From Akebia trifoliata (lineage: Eukaryota > Streptophyta > Magnoliopsida > Ranunculales > Lardizabalaceae): a stretch of 64,000 nt of DNA. The translations under genes and the position numbers were made by a program. Positions 21,401 to 32,750 of the stretch are shown one piece after another. The notes below the pieces were generated by a model. The model made no database searches and was not told the DNA's origin. It saw only the letters and a list, made by a program, of their open reading frames with translations. Positions within the stretch are counted from its first letter, which is position 1; every line of letters starts with the position of its first letter. The DNA lies in contig CM030717.1 of the NCBI GenBank assembly GCA_017979445.1, positions 10,435,639-10,499,638 of the forward strand. The letters are read 5' to 3'.

Positions 21401-24165
21401 TTGTGAATGGTTTCAACAAGGTCAATTGGATATGTGAAATGCATAAATGAAAAGTTATGCAATTAAGAATATGATGTGATCATTTAACCAACCCAATAGT
21501 GATAATTTTTCAATGAGAAACTAAATTGGCCTAATGGGGGAAGGCTTCAGATATTTGATCTAAACTAGCAAAACAAATAATATAAAAATAGAGAAGATGA
21601 AGAAGAAGAGGAGATATAATAAGATAATACCTTGAAATCACTCCACAGGTTCATGGCATCACATCAAGTCCAATCACTGGAGAAGTTGTACACTTTTTTT
21701 GTTCCATGAACTTAGAAAAATCAATTATAATAGTCATATATACAGCCAGGGGTGGAGCTAAGATTTTGCCCATGTGGGGGCAACTAAGAGTAGAAATTTT
21801 TTTGTGGGACAACTTAGAATGAAACAAATATTTTGAGGGGGCAACTAAGAGTGGAATTTTTTGTGTGGGGGCAAAAGCTCATTAATCCCTATACTTTTAA
21901 AATTCTTGTGGGGGGCAATTGCCCTCACTGTAAATCCGCATCTGTATATAGGTTTTCATATTTTAGACGCTAGACCCTAATCCTAACATGACTTAAACAT
22001 TAACGTTGTTGACCATGAGATGCAAATCCTTGGTATGTTACAATGGGTTTGTACTTGGAATATGCACTAAGGCCATACATTTTTGCACTAGCTATGGATG
22101 GATTATGGTCCTACACAAGGAAAGGTCCCTGGTGTATGTTACAGTACAGATGATTTAGCATCGAGAGAAGAAATTAGAGCAGTAAATTTACTAGCACAGA
22201 GCTTTAGAGGGAGACATTATAAACTAAGGGTTTTTTTTTTAATGTAGAACCAAGGCAAGATTATATGCGGTGCAACTTGTTTTTTTAGTGGTAAGCCTGT
22301 TTTAACGAGATCAGTAACTCAGTGCTGGGGGGAATTTTTCCTAGGGCAATGGTATCATCACTCAAACTTTAGAGTGGTAAGCCTGTTTTAACAATAATTC
22401 TGCGATGGTGTGACCCACAGAATTATTAATGGGTGAATAAAGTGGAGAAGCGCTTCTTGAATGTTACTTGGTTGACATGTAACAACCAAACTAGAGGGTA
22501 AAATTTGACAGGATGGTAACTAGACCATGCATATTTGTTGTGATCAGAAAAAAAATGCATATTTGTAGAGCTGAATGTTGGGCTATAAAGAAACATGTTC
22601 ATAGTATGATTTTAGGAGAGATGACACTGTTGAGATGGATGGTGGTAGGATTAATAGAAACAAAATCACAAATGAACATATTTTAGGAAATTTAGAAATA
22701 AATCTAATAGGAAAAGTGAGGGGAGCATGCTTTGATTGGAGTAATTTTTAATTTTTCATAAAGAAGCTCAATGTTGTTTGTTTGTCACTTTAGTTTCTTT
22801 AAGTAACAGGAAAATCTAGATCTCATTGCTTTTCCCTTGTGAACATCAATCTTATTGTCTAATTGGTCTTGAATACAGACCGCCTCCACCTCTACCAGAT
22901 TTGCATCTCAGCGAAGAAGTGATAAATGATGCAGCAGCTTTATTCCGTTCTCGTGTGAACACGTTGCTCTTAGTTTCTCGGGACATTTCCCTAGGGAAGG
23001 ACTCGAAGCTGTTTTTCAAAGTAGCAGTGTGTCTCTGGCTTTTCTCGGTCTTTGGTGGTTGGACTGATTTCCTTACTTTGGGTTACACAAGTAGGTTTCT
23101 GTTTTTTTTTTTTTTTTTCCTTATATAAAAAAAAAGGTTTCTGTTCTTTTTTTCAATTTTATAATGTATCATGTTTCATAAAATTGAGGTAAAAAAACAG
23201 GGTGATGCCCATTTCCCTGGCTCTTGTGGAAGTAAACCATGTCCCCGGGAAAATTAGATTGGCATTAGTTTGAACTATTTTCCCATGGTGTTTAAAATGC
23301 TTCTGCATTGCTACAGATCCTTGTTAGCAATCTCCTGTTTAATTTGCCTCATTTTTTTTTTCAAAGAAAGTATTATTCATCCAGATTAATCGAAATAATT
23401 TGAGTATTTTAAGTTAAAAAAGAATAGAATGTATTTTTACAAATTTTTATGAAATTCGATCGGAAAAATGCTATTGTAGCGTGTTGTATGTAGTGAAGTG
23501 TAAAACTTGTAAGTTGTAACGTGTCATGCAAGTTCGACTTTGAAGTGGCCAGGCTTCAAAATATTTTAGGAACCATCCTTTTAGGTGATACATCTCTTGT
23601 CTTTTAAAAAATTATGACATATGTTCATTTGAGATACCACCTTCATTTTTCAAACTAATAATTTACCCATTGACTTTGGTCTTTTTTTATAAATCCATGA
23701 AAAATAACCTCAATTTCCCTCATTATTACCATCATCACCATTATCATTATTACCATCACCACTATATCATCACCTTCACCACCACCATTAACATCACAAT
23801 TTGACATTGAGCATACAATACACATATAAAGCATATGTCGCATATTCTGTTTGCCAAAATTTTGCAACCCAAAATCGAATAGAACTAGAAATTTTCACGT
23901 ATCAAAATTTTGCCTTATTTTGAATTGCTAACAAGGCTTCAGATTGTTCCTTTTTATCATTTACTGGGATTTATTCTTTATCTTGGCATTTGCAGGCCTT
24001 GTAATTGTTCTTACAGTTCCTGCACTGTATGAGAAGTATGAAGATCAAATCGACAAATATGTGTTGATGACGTACAGAAAATTGCGAATACTGTACGTAA
24101 GATTTGACACGGAGTGTCTCAGCAAAATCAGAAAATGGATTTTGGAGAAGAAAAAACTAAGTTGA
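18402..24165 (+). CDS. Reticulon-like protein (RTNLB family)
   Basis: Exons: 18402-18471, 18686-18866, 22879-23090 and 23996-24165. GT-AG introns and phases agree, giving 633 nt or 210 residues. Start MGSSSDRLFNRQRTVHEILGG is followed by VADVMLWRRKN, the plant reticulon domain entry. Two long hydrophobic segments (about residues 36-80 and 122-163) are separated by a loop with PPPPLPDLHLSEEV, and the protein ends in a lysine-rich tail, SKIRKWILEKKKLS. Family knowledge: the two hairpins insert in the ER membrane and shape tubules. Two possible acceptors for exon 2 (AG at 18685 and 18691) are 6 bp apart and both in frame. I chose the upstream one because it gives the family's usual ADV. The 4012-bp intron 2 carries transposon remnants. 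Confidence 0.93.
20630..20995 (+). pseudogene. LINE (L1-type) ORF2 remnant, zf-RVT region
   Basis: Translation gives LRGWLAPNFCILCKRDGES followed by VDHILIHCPSLFGIWMHL, the Cys/His pattern of the zinc-binding domain that follows reverse transcriptase in plant LINEs. After a stop and frame change it continues with AILPFVICCGLWK and RNNMVFQGK. Several stops make it non-functional. The upstream sequence (from about 19990) may be more of the same element. It lies in reticulon intron 2 on the same strand. Confidence 0.75.
21740..21955. repeat. Old TIR-element-like repeat in reticulon intron 2
   Basis: It begins 'cagccaggggtggagctaag' and has repeated 'gggggcaactaagag' units. It closes with 'gggggcaattgccctcactg' and 'aaatccgcatctg', loosely inverse to the start. 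This resembles plant non-autonomous elements starting CAGGGGCGGAGC. No exact target-site duplication was found. Confidence 0.45.
23717..23800. repeat. Degenerate (ATC/ACC)n microsatellite
   Basis: Imperfect trinucleotide repeat of atc, acc and att units in the last intron of the reticulon gene. Confidence 0.75.
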
Positions 24166-24949
24166 GCTGAGTCCATTCCCCATGTCTGCCCCCCACTTTT
24201 TTTTTACCTTAGCTTTTGTCACTGCTCAGAGGTTTTGACTGTTGAGCCTGTGCAGCAAGAGTCGGTCTTTGATTTCAATTTGTGAACCATGGGTTTGAGG
24301 GAGATTGTGAAGGTGGTCTTTCTTTTTTTGGTTGCAAATGTGAACAGTTGTGAAACATTGTCTTAAAAAGAAACGCGATACAATTTTTTGTGTGCTTTGA
24401 GATTTTTAATCACTGGTGTTGGAAGTTTCTTTTTTCTTCAAAATTTTATATGGAGGGAAATTAGACATCACCCCTTCGGATTTTTGTATATATTTGAGAT
24501 AACCCTAGGTTTTTTAGCTGATGACATACCACTTTATCAGTCTTCTTTGTGAGATCAATGTAAATAATTGAAATTTGTTTCATGATTTATACAATCTGGC
24601 CTGGACATTTTGTAGAGATCGGAATGATAGATTGACATAAATCTTTTGGTTTGTCAATGAATGTTCTTAAATGTATCTAAATGTTTCAATCTGTGAGTTT
24701 CAGATTTTCTTCTAATCAAAACATTGCCTCATGACCAAGATTGTGTACTTTGATTCTCTCCTCAGGTAGAGAAGTTGATGTTTTGGATGACAAAACCCCA
24801 GAGTGCACACCACACATTTTATGTCCACCAAGATCAATACATGCGGATGGCCATGCGTAAGGCTCCCCTGAACCCTAAGGCTAATGAAATGTCAAGAACA
24901 ACTATCGTAGTCATCAAGAACGAATACATGGTAAATCCAACATAAAGAA
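24166..24949. other. Reticulon 3' flank, no gene
   Basis: The first few hundred bases are probably the reticulon 3' UTR. Beyond that I see no coding sequence or repeat termini. Confidence 0.4.
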
Positions 24950-25280
24950 ATAATAAGAGAGAGAGAGATGAAAAGTTTATCTTGACATTTGTTAGGTGAC
25001 AAAATTCTAAGAACTTAGATTTTTTATTATTTTTTTTAGAAAAAAATTTATTCTTCATCATTGATTTTAATTTTAAACTTTGAAATTCTATGGCTGTCCA
25101 TTTTCAAAACTTTGGATCAAGGCCCAAAAAAAAAAAAAAAAAAAATGCTTTTTGAATATGATTTTTTCAATGAAATCTAGAGGACTGGTCTTGGATTGCC
25201 AATGGGTAATCCATGTGGACCCAATGATCCTAAGTAAGATTTGGAATCTTATTAAATTAGTCAGGCTAGTCTAGTTCGAA
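24950..25280. repeat. Dispersed repeat copy 2
   Basis: It shares with 10738-11040 the modules 'gacaaaattctaagaacttag', 'ttggattgccaat' and 'ggtaatccatgtgg' in the same order. Its right end reads 'attaaattagtcaggctagt', approximately inverse to the left end of copy 1. Confidence 0.6.
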
Positions 25281-25864
25281 AAGAAAAGTATGTCTTGACA
25301 TATGTTTTAACTTTGGAGAGTGGTCCTTCAAATATTTCTCTTGTAATGATGTATTTGTCTAATTTGTAACTAAGATTCCACCAAAGAAGAAAAATAATAA
25401 CTTTCCTTTTATTTTCCCATTTTTAGTTATTTAATTATTATTTTTTATAACAGATCTCATGCAACACGAAGTCTACAAATATTATGAATTATTAGGGATA
25501 TAAAGAAGATTATCAATCTGTTGATATGAAGCAAGTGGATCGAGTGTATAGGAAAATAAATAATTAATAAAGATGAGATAAACTCTTAAGAAAGTCACTG
25601 ACAATGTTTAAATAAAAGCGAGTAATTAACAATGGATCACTGATAGATACAACACTTTCAGTTTTTCAGTGAAACAAGGGTATTGACATGAAATGATGAT
25701 CATAAACGTCGATGTCTCTATGAGCATTGAAATCTCTGTATTATTTATTCTTCTCTGGCTCTTCATGGTAGTCATCATCTCTCAAAAGAAAGAGAATTAT
25801 TGTAAAAAACGTGAAGAACTAGTAATAGGTAAATGAAGAGAGTAATTAAAGAAGAATAATTTAA

Positions 25865-26234
25865 GGGTAGTGTTTGGAGGCCTAAAAGAGAGTCAAACAT
25901 TGTGACAAATATTTTTTAAAATAGGAGTTAGAAGTTCCAGAATGGGCTGATATTTTGTGAGGATGATCTCTATGGTGAAGAGATCATCCTCACCAAAAAT
26001 CAACTAATTCCAAAACTTCTAACCCCAATTTACAAAAGTTGAAGAATCGTGGACCATCCGATTTTTATAAATCACTTTTGAGTAGGTTAGAAGTTTCAGC
26101 ATGAGCTGATTTTTGGTGAGGTTGATCTCCTCATCATAGAGATCATTCTCACAAAATATCAGCTCATTCTAAAACCTCTGACCCATACATTGAAAAAAAT
26201 GTTTGGCACTCTTTAGGGCCTCCGAACACCACCC
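25865..26234. mobile_element. MULE-type MITE, complete
   Basis: The termini GGGTAGTGTTTGGAGGCCT and AGGGCCTCCGAACACCACCC are inverted repeats continuing for about 35 bp. The element is flanked by the 9-bp direct repeat ATAATTTAA (25856-25864 and 26235-26243), the size expected for Mutator-like elements. The interior holds two further inverted copies of the 'gaagtttcrgaatgggctga' arm, giving a double-palindrome structure. No coding capacity in its 370 bp. Confidence 0.88.
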
Positions 26235-26442
26235 ATAATTTAAAAAGTGAGATTGGGTTAAAATAATGGTTAAAGTTGAAGATGGGGAATTTCCATAATT
26301 TTATATTATTTATCAAAAAAGGCCAAGGTGAAGGTGCATGGTCTCTCTAAAATAAAATAAAGACTAATGATTTTTGAACTCAATCAGACAGTTTGACTCA
26401 AAACTCATTGACGTGTTATATTTAAAGAACTATAAATTCTTT

Positions 26443-26513
26443 CCCTTGGGATACACAATTGTACCCTCAGAATATACAACTGCAGATGTTTGGTCAGTTG
26501 TGTATCCCGAGGG
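26443..26513. repeat. Short inverted repeat
   Basis: 'cccttgggatacacaattg' pairs with 'cagttgtgtatcccgaggg'. It lies about 380 bp upstream of the broken F-box gene. Its function is unknown. Confidence 0.65.
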
Positions 26514-26895
26514 ACATAATCTATGAATCTTTGGCGTAGATTCTTTGCCCATGCGACATAAGTGAGTTTTTGAGTTTCCCGTTGAGTAAAAAAATTAAAT
26601 CAGCACTCCAAACTAAAATCAACCAAATTTCGTGAGGAGAGAGAGAAAGAGAATCCAATTTCCGAACCCGGTTTAATAATTGGAAACCCGACCACAGAAC
26701 CACTAATAGTCTCTAATACAAGCCAACCATTAAACCTAATAAGGAGATTGAGTTCGGTTCTCTACTAAAATAAATCCCAATCCTTCTATAATTAGTAATT
26801 ATAATTAGAGAAGGACTTAAATAGTTACGTACTTCGCTCTTCATCTACCGATTATTTATTTTGTTTCCATCTTTTATTTCTCGGAAAAAATAACA

Positions 26896-27966
26896 ATGGA
26901 AGAAGAAGACCAAGAAAAGAAGAATAATAAGGTGGTGGTGCCTTATCTTGATAAATATATCATCTCCAACATCTTTACTAGAGTTCCAATCAATTTGGTT
27001 CACGAAGTGTTCCGATACTCTTGTAAAGAATGGTCCAACATAATCTCAGATCCCATTTTCATTAACTTCCATCTCCTTCAATCGAAATCAGGAATACTCA
27101 CCCAAAAACAAATCTCTTTTAAGAATCATGTCTTGCGTTTCATAGAGTTCAGAGGATTGCATCAAGTCAAGGTATGGAATTTGATCAAGTATTGTGGAAG
27201 TTGGAATTTATTGTCTTCTCGCAACGGTTTACTTTTGTTTCGCGAATATTATCTAAAACCTCACGTTCTCCATGTTTTAAATCCTATCACGAAGGAAAAA
27301 ATCACGCTTCCTACGTGCGAGCACGTTAGCAGTTGGTGTGAATTGGTCTTTGTTCCTTCTACAAAGGAATATAAGGTGATACAATTTTTTGGAGATCACA
27401 TGGAAGGAACTTTTGGATGTAGTATATTAACCATAGCAAGTCGTTCAAGTAATTTTTGGAGGCAAATAGAAGAAATTCCTATAGAACTAATAGGTAAAAT
27501 TTTGAAATATTGCGTTTCGGTTAATGGGGTAATGTATTGGAATGTGAATTCGTGGAAGCACATTGTTTCTATGGATATGAATACCGAAAAGTTTCGTGTT
27601 TTGCAAATCCCTGTTGAAAGTCTTGAAAAAACCGGGATGGTCTTAGAAATAAAGGGATTTTTATCTTTTATAGATCGAAGTTGTTGCGATCGATATGATA
27701 TATGAACTTTGAAAGATTTCTACAAAGAAGAGTGGGTAAAAGAATTCAGTATTTACAATGTGCCTTCTCCGACGCAAGGTTTAGGTAATATTGTTGGGAG
27801 TTTGAATAAGGGAGAAGTAATTGTCTTTAGAGACCATGGAGGGTTCAATTCTTATGATGTGAAGACCAAACAGTGGAGGAAGTTAAAGGACGAGATGAGA
27901 AGAAATGGAGGCTTGTATAATCTTCCACTAATTCATGTAAACAGCCTCGTAACGTTGAAAAATTGA
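26896..27966 (+). pseudogene. F-box/FBA gene broken by one nonsense codon
   Basis: An intronless frame with an N-terminal F-box (about residues 17-60, YLDKYIISNIFTRVP and FRYSCKEWSNIISDP) and F-box-associated repeats such as SSRNGLLLFRE, VLNPITKEKITLP and ELVFVPSTKEYKVIQ. At 27703-27705 codon 270 is TGA where the paralogue at 47115 has TGG (YDIWILKD). After it the frame continues to 27966 with DFYKEEWVKEFSIYN and VVGS-like sequence. Without that one change the frame would be about 356 codons, close to the paralogue's 363. Family knowledge: F-box proteins are substrate receptors of SCF ubiquitin ligases. A 269-residue product keeping the F-box but losing the end of the FBA region could still be made, so a truncated gene remains possible. 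Confidence 0.88.
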
Positions 27967-28139
27967 AAGCATTCTATTCATCACTGTTCGTCTTGTTAAG
28001 TTTTTTATACTTTTTTTTTTAAAGAACTTTCTCAACTATTAGATTGATGCGATTTTTTTTCCCTTCAAGTTGATTTAACATTGGAAAGTTGAAAAGGATA
28101 TATTTTTTTTAATAGTTGTGGGGATTTTTTTTTATATTC

Positions 28140-28835
28140 TCTTGCTTCTTATGTGCCAATACATTCAATAAGTTAAAATCTGAAATTTCATATTATTGAG
28201 AAGTAGAATGGGTTGAGTAAACTCGTGAGTCATCGATCGTGTTGATTGTCCTCAGATAAAGAAATCTTGACTTTAAGCATCAGACTCAAAAGCCCAATGT
28301 CTTGGTATATTCTAATTCTCTCCTTCTAACCCAATTGGTAACAAATAACTTTGCTGTGTAGTGCCCAAAGTTCCCTTAACACTGAAATCAGACTGATCAG
28401 TGATTTTTAGCCATTAATTTTCATCATGAAGAGGCCAACATCAAGAAATTCTTTATTCTTTATCAGGCAGAGGGCTACATGGTAAACAGCACACCAAGAA
28501 AATAAATGTATCAATTAAAATTGGGAAATCTAAGGCCACCAGGAAAAGTAGATAGAAAAATCTGCAACCATTGAAAATATACATATTCTTTGAAATAGCT
28601 TTGTATCCATAAAATGCATTGTCCCTCAAGAACCGATTTCACTGGGGAAACATTTTTCGCAATTTAATAGCATTTGTCCTAGGGATAATTTTGCCTTTAT
28701 ATGAATTATAAATTAACAGCCGACTCGTTTTATTAGGGTGGCTACACAGTAAGGTTTTTTTGTGAAGGACAAGAGATTGAGCAACCTGAATTTTTCTTAG
28801 TGAAAAGATCATCATCGTCCATGGACGTCATCACC
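28140..28835. repeat. F-box downstream spacer, duplication copy 1 (left part)
   Basis: Closely similar to 56895-57625: both carry 'tcttgcttcttatgtgccaa', 'aatcagactgatcagtgatt' and 'cagcacaccaagaa' in the same order. Similarity stops just before the CACTA terminus at 28947 and resumes at 42408. This shows the spacer belongs to the duplicated F-box unit and was split by the CACTA complex. No coding sequence seen. Confidence 0.8.
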
Positions 28836-29749
28836 AACTCTACAACTGTTAGATTAAGACTTTAAGTTCGATTAGTATTCTATTTGTTTAGATTAGGATT
28901 TTAATTATATTTCATTATCTTAGTAACATAGTGCGTGCTATACTATCACTACAAAAATTAGGGCTTTTAGAGGCTCTTATTTTGGGCGGTTTGGTTGAAG
29001 CGTCGAGATAAGCAAATGAAAGCGGTTTTGGAGGCGATTTCATCGGAAACGCCGTGGAAGAACGAAGAACAGCTTCGACAGAGATTGATTGGAGGCATTT
29101 ACACAGCGACGGTTCTAGGAAAATGCCTCAAATTTCAGACCAACAAGGTCGTTTTTTGAAAAACGCCGCACAAACCAGATCATGATGACGATTTTTGGAA
29201 AAACGCCTCAAAATCTAGATCAACGGGGCATTTGTTGAGGAAATGTTTTGGCGCGATTCTTTTCAATCTGTCCTCTCTCTCAAAATCGCGCCCTCTCTCG
29301 ATCTGTTCAACCTGAAGGTTCATCAGGTTTGTTTTTTTTCTTTTTGTTCTTTTTTCGAGCTCTCGATCTGTTATAGTGTTAGACCTATCTATCTAACTTA
29401 GTGATATTGGGTTTGTAATTTATTATTTCTTCAGATCTGTGCGTTTTAGCTATTGATCTCTATCCATCTCTCTCTCTCTCTGTATAATCTTTGGTTGTTT
29501 TGGTACTAAGGTTCATCAGGTTTTGGTTTTTTTTCTTGTTATCGAAACTTTAATCAGGTTTGTTAATCTATTTTTGGTTCAATTTCAAATCAAAATCCTA
29601 ATTTCTGTAGTGTTGATTCGATTTCAAACCAAAATCCAACTTTCTATAGTTTTGATTCTATCTTTGGTTCAGTTTCAAACCAAAACCCTAATATCTCATT
29701 TTTATAGCTAGGTATTCTGTATTTGTGTTGTCTATTGTTCACCTACTAG

Positions 29750-29884
29750 GAAATGTTTGGCAAGAATGTGCCTGAAAATGAACAAATCAGTGAAGATGAA
29801 GACTGGGGGCCTGGTAGTAGAAAACTGCCCTTGGTTTCAGAAAATAAAAGAACATTTTCTAGAATTCCTCCCAACGCAATTGAG
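29750..29884 (+). pseudogene. Captured exon, possibly homeodomain (HAT3.1/PRHA-like)
   Basis: An exon-like stretch bounded by AG and GT encodes an acidic run ending SEDEDWGPG, then TFSRIPPNAIE. The latter resembles the start of the homeodomain in plant PHD-finger homeodomain proteins. The match is short and the assignment is weak. It lies on the plus strand inside the outer CACTA. Confidence 0.35.
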
Positions 29885-30245
29885 GTAACTGAACGCCATT
29901 GGATCTTATTATTGTTATTCTGATAGAAGAGTTTGTGAGTTACATGTTGATTATTACATGTTATATGGTAGATTTTCCAAGCTTGTTGTCATGCTTTTAT
30001 GTAGAGATGGTCTTTTGATATGGTTGTTCTAAATCACTTTTCCCAACTACTGATTTTGTAACTTCTGGCTCAACTGATATCAATTCCTATGGTCATGCAT
30101 AACTATGGGACTTACAATTTTCCAGTTTTTTGTCACTTGTACTTTATTTGGTTATTTTGGATAGTTTTAGTTTACACCAATAATTCTAGACCCTTGATGT
30201 AATGGATTGGTATTTTCTGCTTTACTTTTGTTTATGTTCGTTCAG

Positions 30246-30391
30246 TCTGAGGAACCGCCCTATGTTCTCCATATACAATACCCTGAATGGCCTAATCATG
30301 GAGTGCCCAGGGACACACTCGCCGTTTGTGAAATTTTGAAAAGAATTTATCATATACAACCCAATCTTGGCCTGATAGTCGTGCACTGTAG
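30246..30391 (+). pseudogene. Captured exon of PTP1-like tyrosine phosphatase
   Basis: The exon is bounded by TTCAG and GT and encodes SEEPPYVLHIQYPEWPNHGVP, then a helix around CEILKRIYHI and IVVHC. This matches plant protein tyrosine phosphatase 1 up to the catalytic cysteine of the HCxxGxxR signature. The exon ends directly after that Cys, at a natural-looking splice donor, so the rest of the active-site loop is missing. Only one exon was captured, so no phosphatase is encoded. Confidence 0.8.
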
Positions 30392-30490
30392 GTCTACTGG
30401 CAATTGGCATAGTTCATTTTATTTATGCTCTTAGTTCACATTCTGTTGTCTACTTCATGCTTTAATGAATCTCCTCTCACACATCTACAG

Positions 30491-30682
30491 GCTTACATGG
30501 TGGAGCTAGAAGTAGCACTGAACCAGCTTCAAGAGGAGAATGCTCGCCTCAAGCAGACTTTGGTAAGCAAAATTTTAATAAGACTTGTTAAATTTCTTTT
30601 CTTTGTTACTGATACTGATAGAATTGTTGCTTTACATCTTGAGCTGAAACAGGAAGAAGCTAAGAAGAAAAGGAAGCTAGAG
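30491..30682 (+). pseudogene. Captured exons of ABI5/ABF-type bZIP factor
   Basis: Exon 30491-30562 encodes AYMVELEVALNQLQEENARL and the adjoining zipper end. After an intron, exon 30653-30682 encodes EEAKKKRKLE. This matches the leucine-zipper region of group A (ABI5/AREB/ABF) bZIP proteins. Acceptor CTACAG, donors and the small intron are all retained. The basic DNA-binding region is absent. Confidence 0.72.
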
Positions 30683-32146
30683 GTAATTATTGTCGTACAT
30701 ATCATTTATATGGCCCTTTTGCAAATTCCTCTTCTGATTTTAAAATTTTCCCATATCACAAACAATTAGGATCCGTAAGCCATCTTTTACCCAAATAAAT
30801 CTATGTTATGATGCCTGATCTGAGAATGAGGTGACTTGTACTCGTTAATAGATCAATTGTCACCTAATTGTAGTTTATAATCATACATAGTAGACTAAAA
30901 ATCTGTATTTGCTTTAAAGTTATTTCATTCTCCCCATGACCATAGTTTGATTGCATTTTTTGTATTATTTATAAAGCTTGACTAGTATCACCAGTCTTAC
31001 TATGCTACTCATCACCTCCAATTAGTTCCAACAAATAGTTCTTGATCAATAAACACCCCTTCCAATTTGAGCTGAGTTTACCATTGTTCAGCTCTTTGGT
31101 ATGCCTTTTCCTTCTCTCTTTCTATTTTGTTTTTTAATTCTTTTCTTTTTCTTTCCTCTCATATATTCTTCACTTTTTTTTTTTTTTTTTATTTTTTGTT
31201 TTTCAATCTCTCTCTGTGTGTGAGAGAGAGGACATCATAGCTATAGTGCACCATGGCCAAATTTCAACTTAAGATTTGATTTTATGTTTTAGTTAGATGT
31301 TTTAGTTAATATTTTTATTGTTTTATTGGTTCATTCTATATCTCAGATTCATCATTTTGTTGTTGTGATTCATCACCTCGATGGGCTGAAAATTCTGATT
31401 TTTGAGATTGGGAGGTGTTGAGAGGATAGAGTAAAGTTTCATGTATAAAAGCGGTGATTCTTATATTTTTCTATAATCAAATGTTTATTTTACATATTCT
31501 TTAATTCTATCCACTTTGGAACTTGGACCAGCCAACTTGAGGGATGACCCAAAACTCTAATTTCATTTTCTCTTTCCTAAAAAAATATGTTAGGATTTCT
31601 TATTTGGTACTAGGATTGTGGATGTATGTAGGCCATATCTTAAAGCTTTTATCATCTATCTTCTGTTTGAAAATGGTTGGGGTTGGGGCTGGGGCTGGGA
31701 AGGAGGTATTGGGTTTGGAATTAGATTAAAACATAACAGACACTAGGTAATATGTATAGTAATTCAATCTGGGATGAATTATTGCATTGGAGAAGTACTT
31801 TTGAGGTTGATGGCATCCCTTGTCACTACGTCATATTGCATTTTTCGCGACGCAGTAATTACGCTAAAAATGACTGCCAACGGCTGTCGTTAATTGCGAC
31901 AGTTTTAAACTGTCGTTTTACCGTCGCTTCTACGAAAGAAGTAAAAAATTGGGGGTGCCAATAGCCATTCTAAAAAAACTCTTCTTCCCCAGTCTAAGAG
32001 AGAGAAAAACGACTCTCGTTCTCTCTCTCTCTCTCGTCCTCGACTCTCTGTCTCTCGTCCTCGCTCTCTTGTTCTCTCACATTCTCTATGTATGTATCTG
32101 TCTCTCGCACGCACTCTCTCTCCACAGCATTCCAGATCTAGGGTTT

Positions 32147-32750
32147 GTGGATCCTTGTCCTTTATTTCGAATCCTTGTTGGAAATCTAGCTCTGAAGATC
32201 CCCATAGCTTCGAAACCTGCTCGATCTGGCGTTCACCCTTCAAGTTCTCCATGTTTTTGCAAGATCAAGCTCAAGAACTTTCCTCATCAAACGGTTACAA
32301 TCCCTCTAATTCATCCGAAGACTCAGATCCTTGATGTTCAAGTTCAAACCCTATTTGCAAGTTTCCAATTAAGCAAAACCAATTTGGAAAAGCTTGTAGC
32401 GAAATCGATCTTTGCTGGTAAACCTTGTTTAAAGATATCAATCTATACAGGCCGAAGAGGGACAAATTGTGGTGCAAATTCTGGGAGACTGTTGGGAAGG
32501 GTTTCTGTGCCGTTAGATCTAGAGGGAACAGAGACTAAGTCTCGTGTTTTTCATAAGGTGGGAAAGCATCATCATCTACGTAGATGCACTTGAATGTGAG
32601 GACAGAACTCGATCCAAGATTCGTCTTTCAGTTTGATGGAGAACCAGAGTGCAGCCCTCAGGTTTTCCAGATCCAAGGGAATAGAAGGCAGCCTGTTTTT
32701 ACTTGCAAGTTCGGTTTCAGAAACTCCATCGACCGAAATCAGATCTCAAG
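32147..32750 (+). pseudogene. Captured DUF1005 gene fragment
   Basis: Translation from GTG (original start ATG lost) gives VDPCPLFRILVGNLALKIP, then SSPCFCKIKLKNFP, CLKISIYTGRRGTNCGANS and GRLLGRVSVPLDLEGTE, the N-terminal half of the plant DUF1005 family. Near 32560-32590 a deletion changes frame, after which HLNVRTELDPRFVFQFDGEP and QPVFTCKFGF follow. It ends at a retained donor (GT at 32751). The first part lies in an open frame of 214 codons (31949-32593) that starts in CACTA sequence, so a chimeric peptide is conceivable. DUF1005 function is not established. Confidence 0.85.

Noticed and set aside
27709..27966. Separate 85-codon gene after the broken F-box frame
   Set aside because: It is the in-frame C-terminal continuation of the F-box pseudogene after the nonsense codon, not an independent gene.
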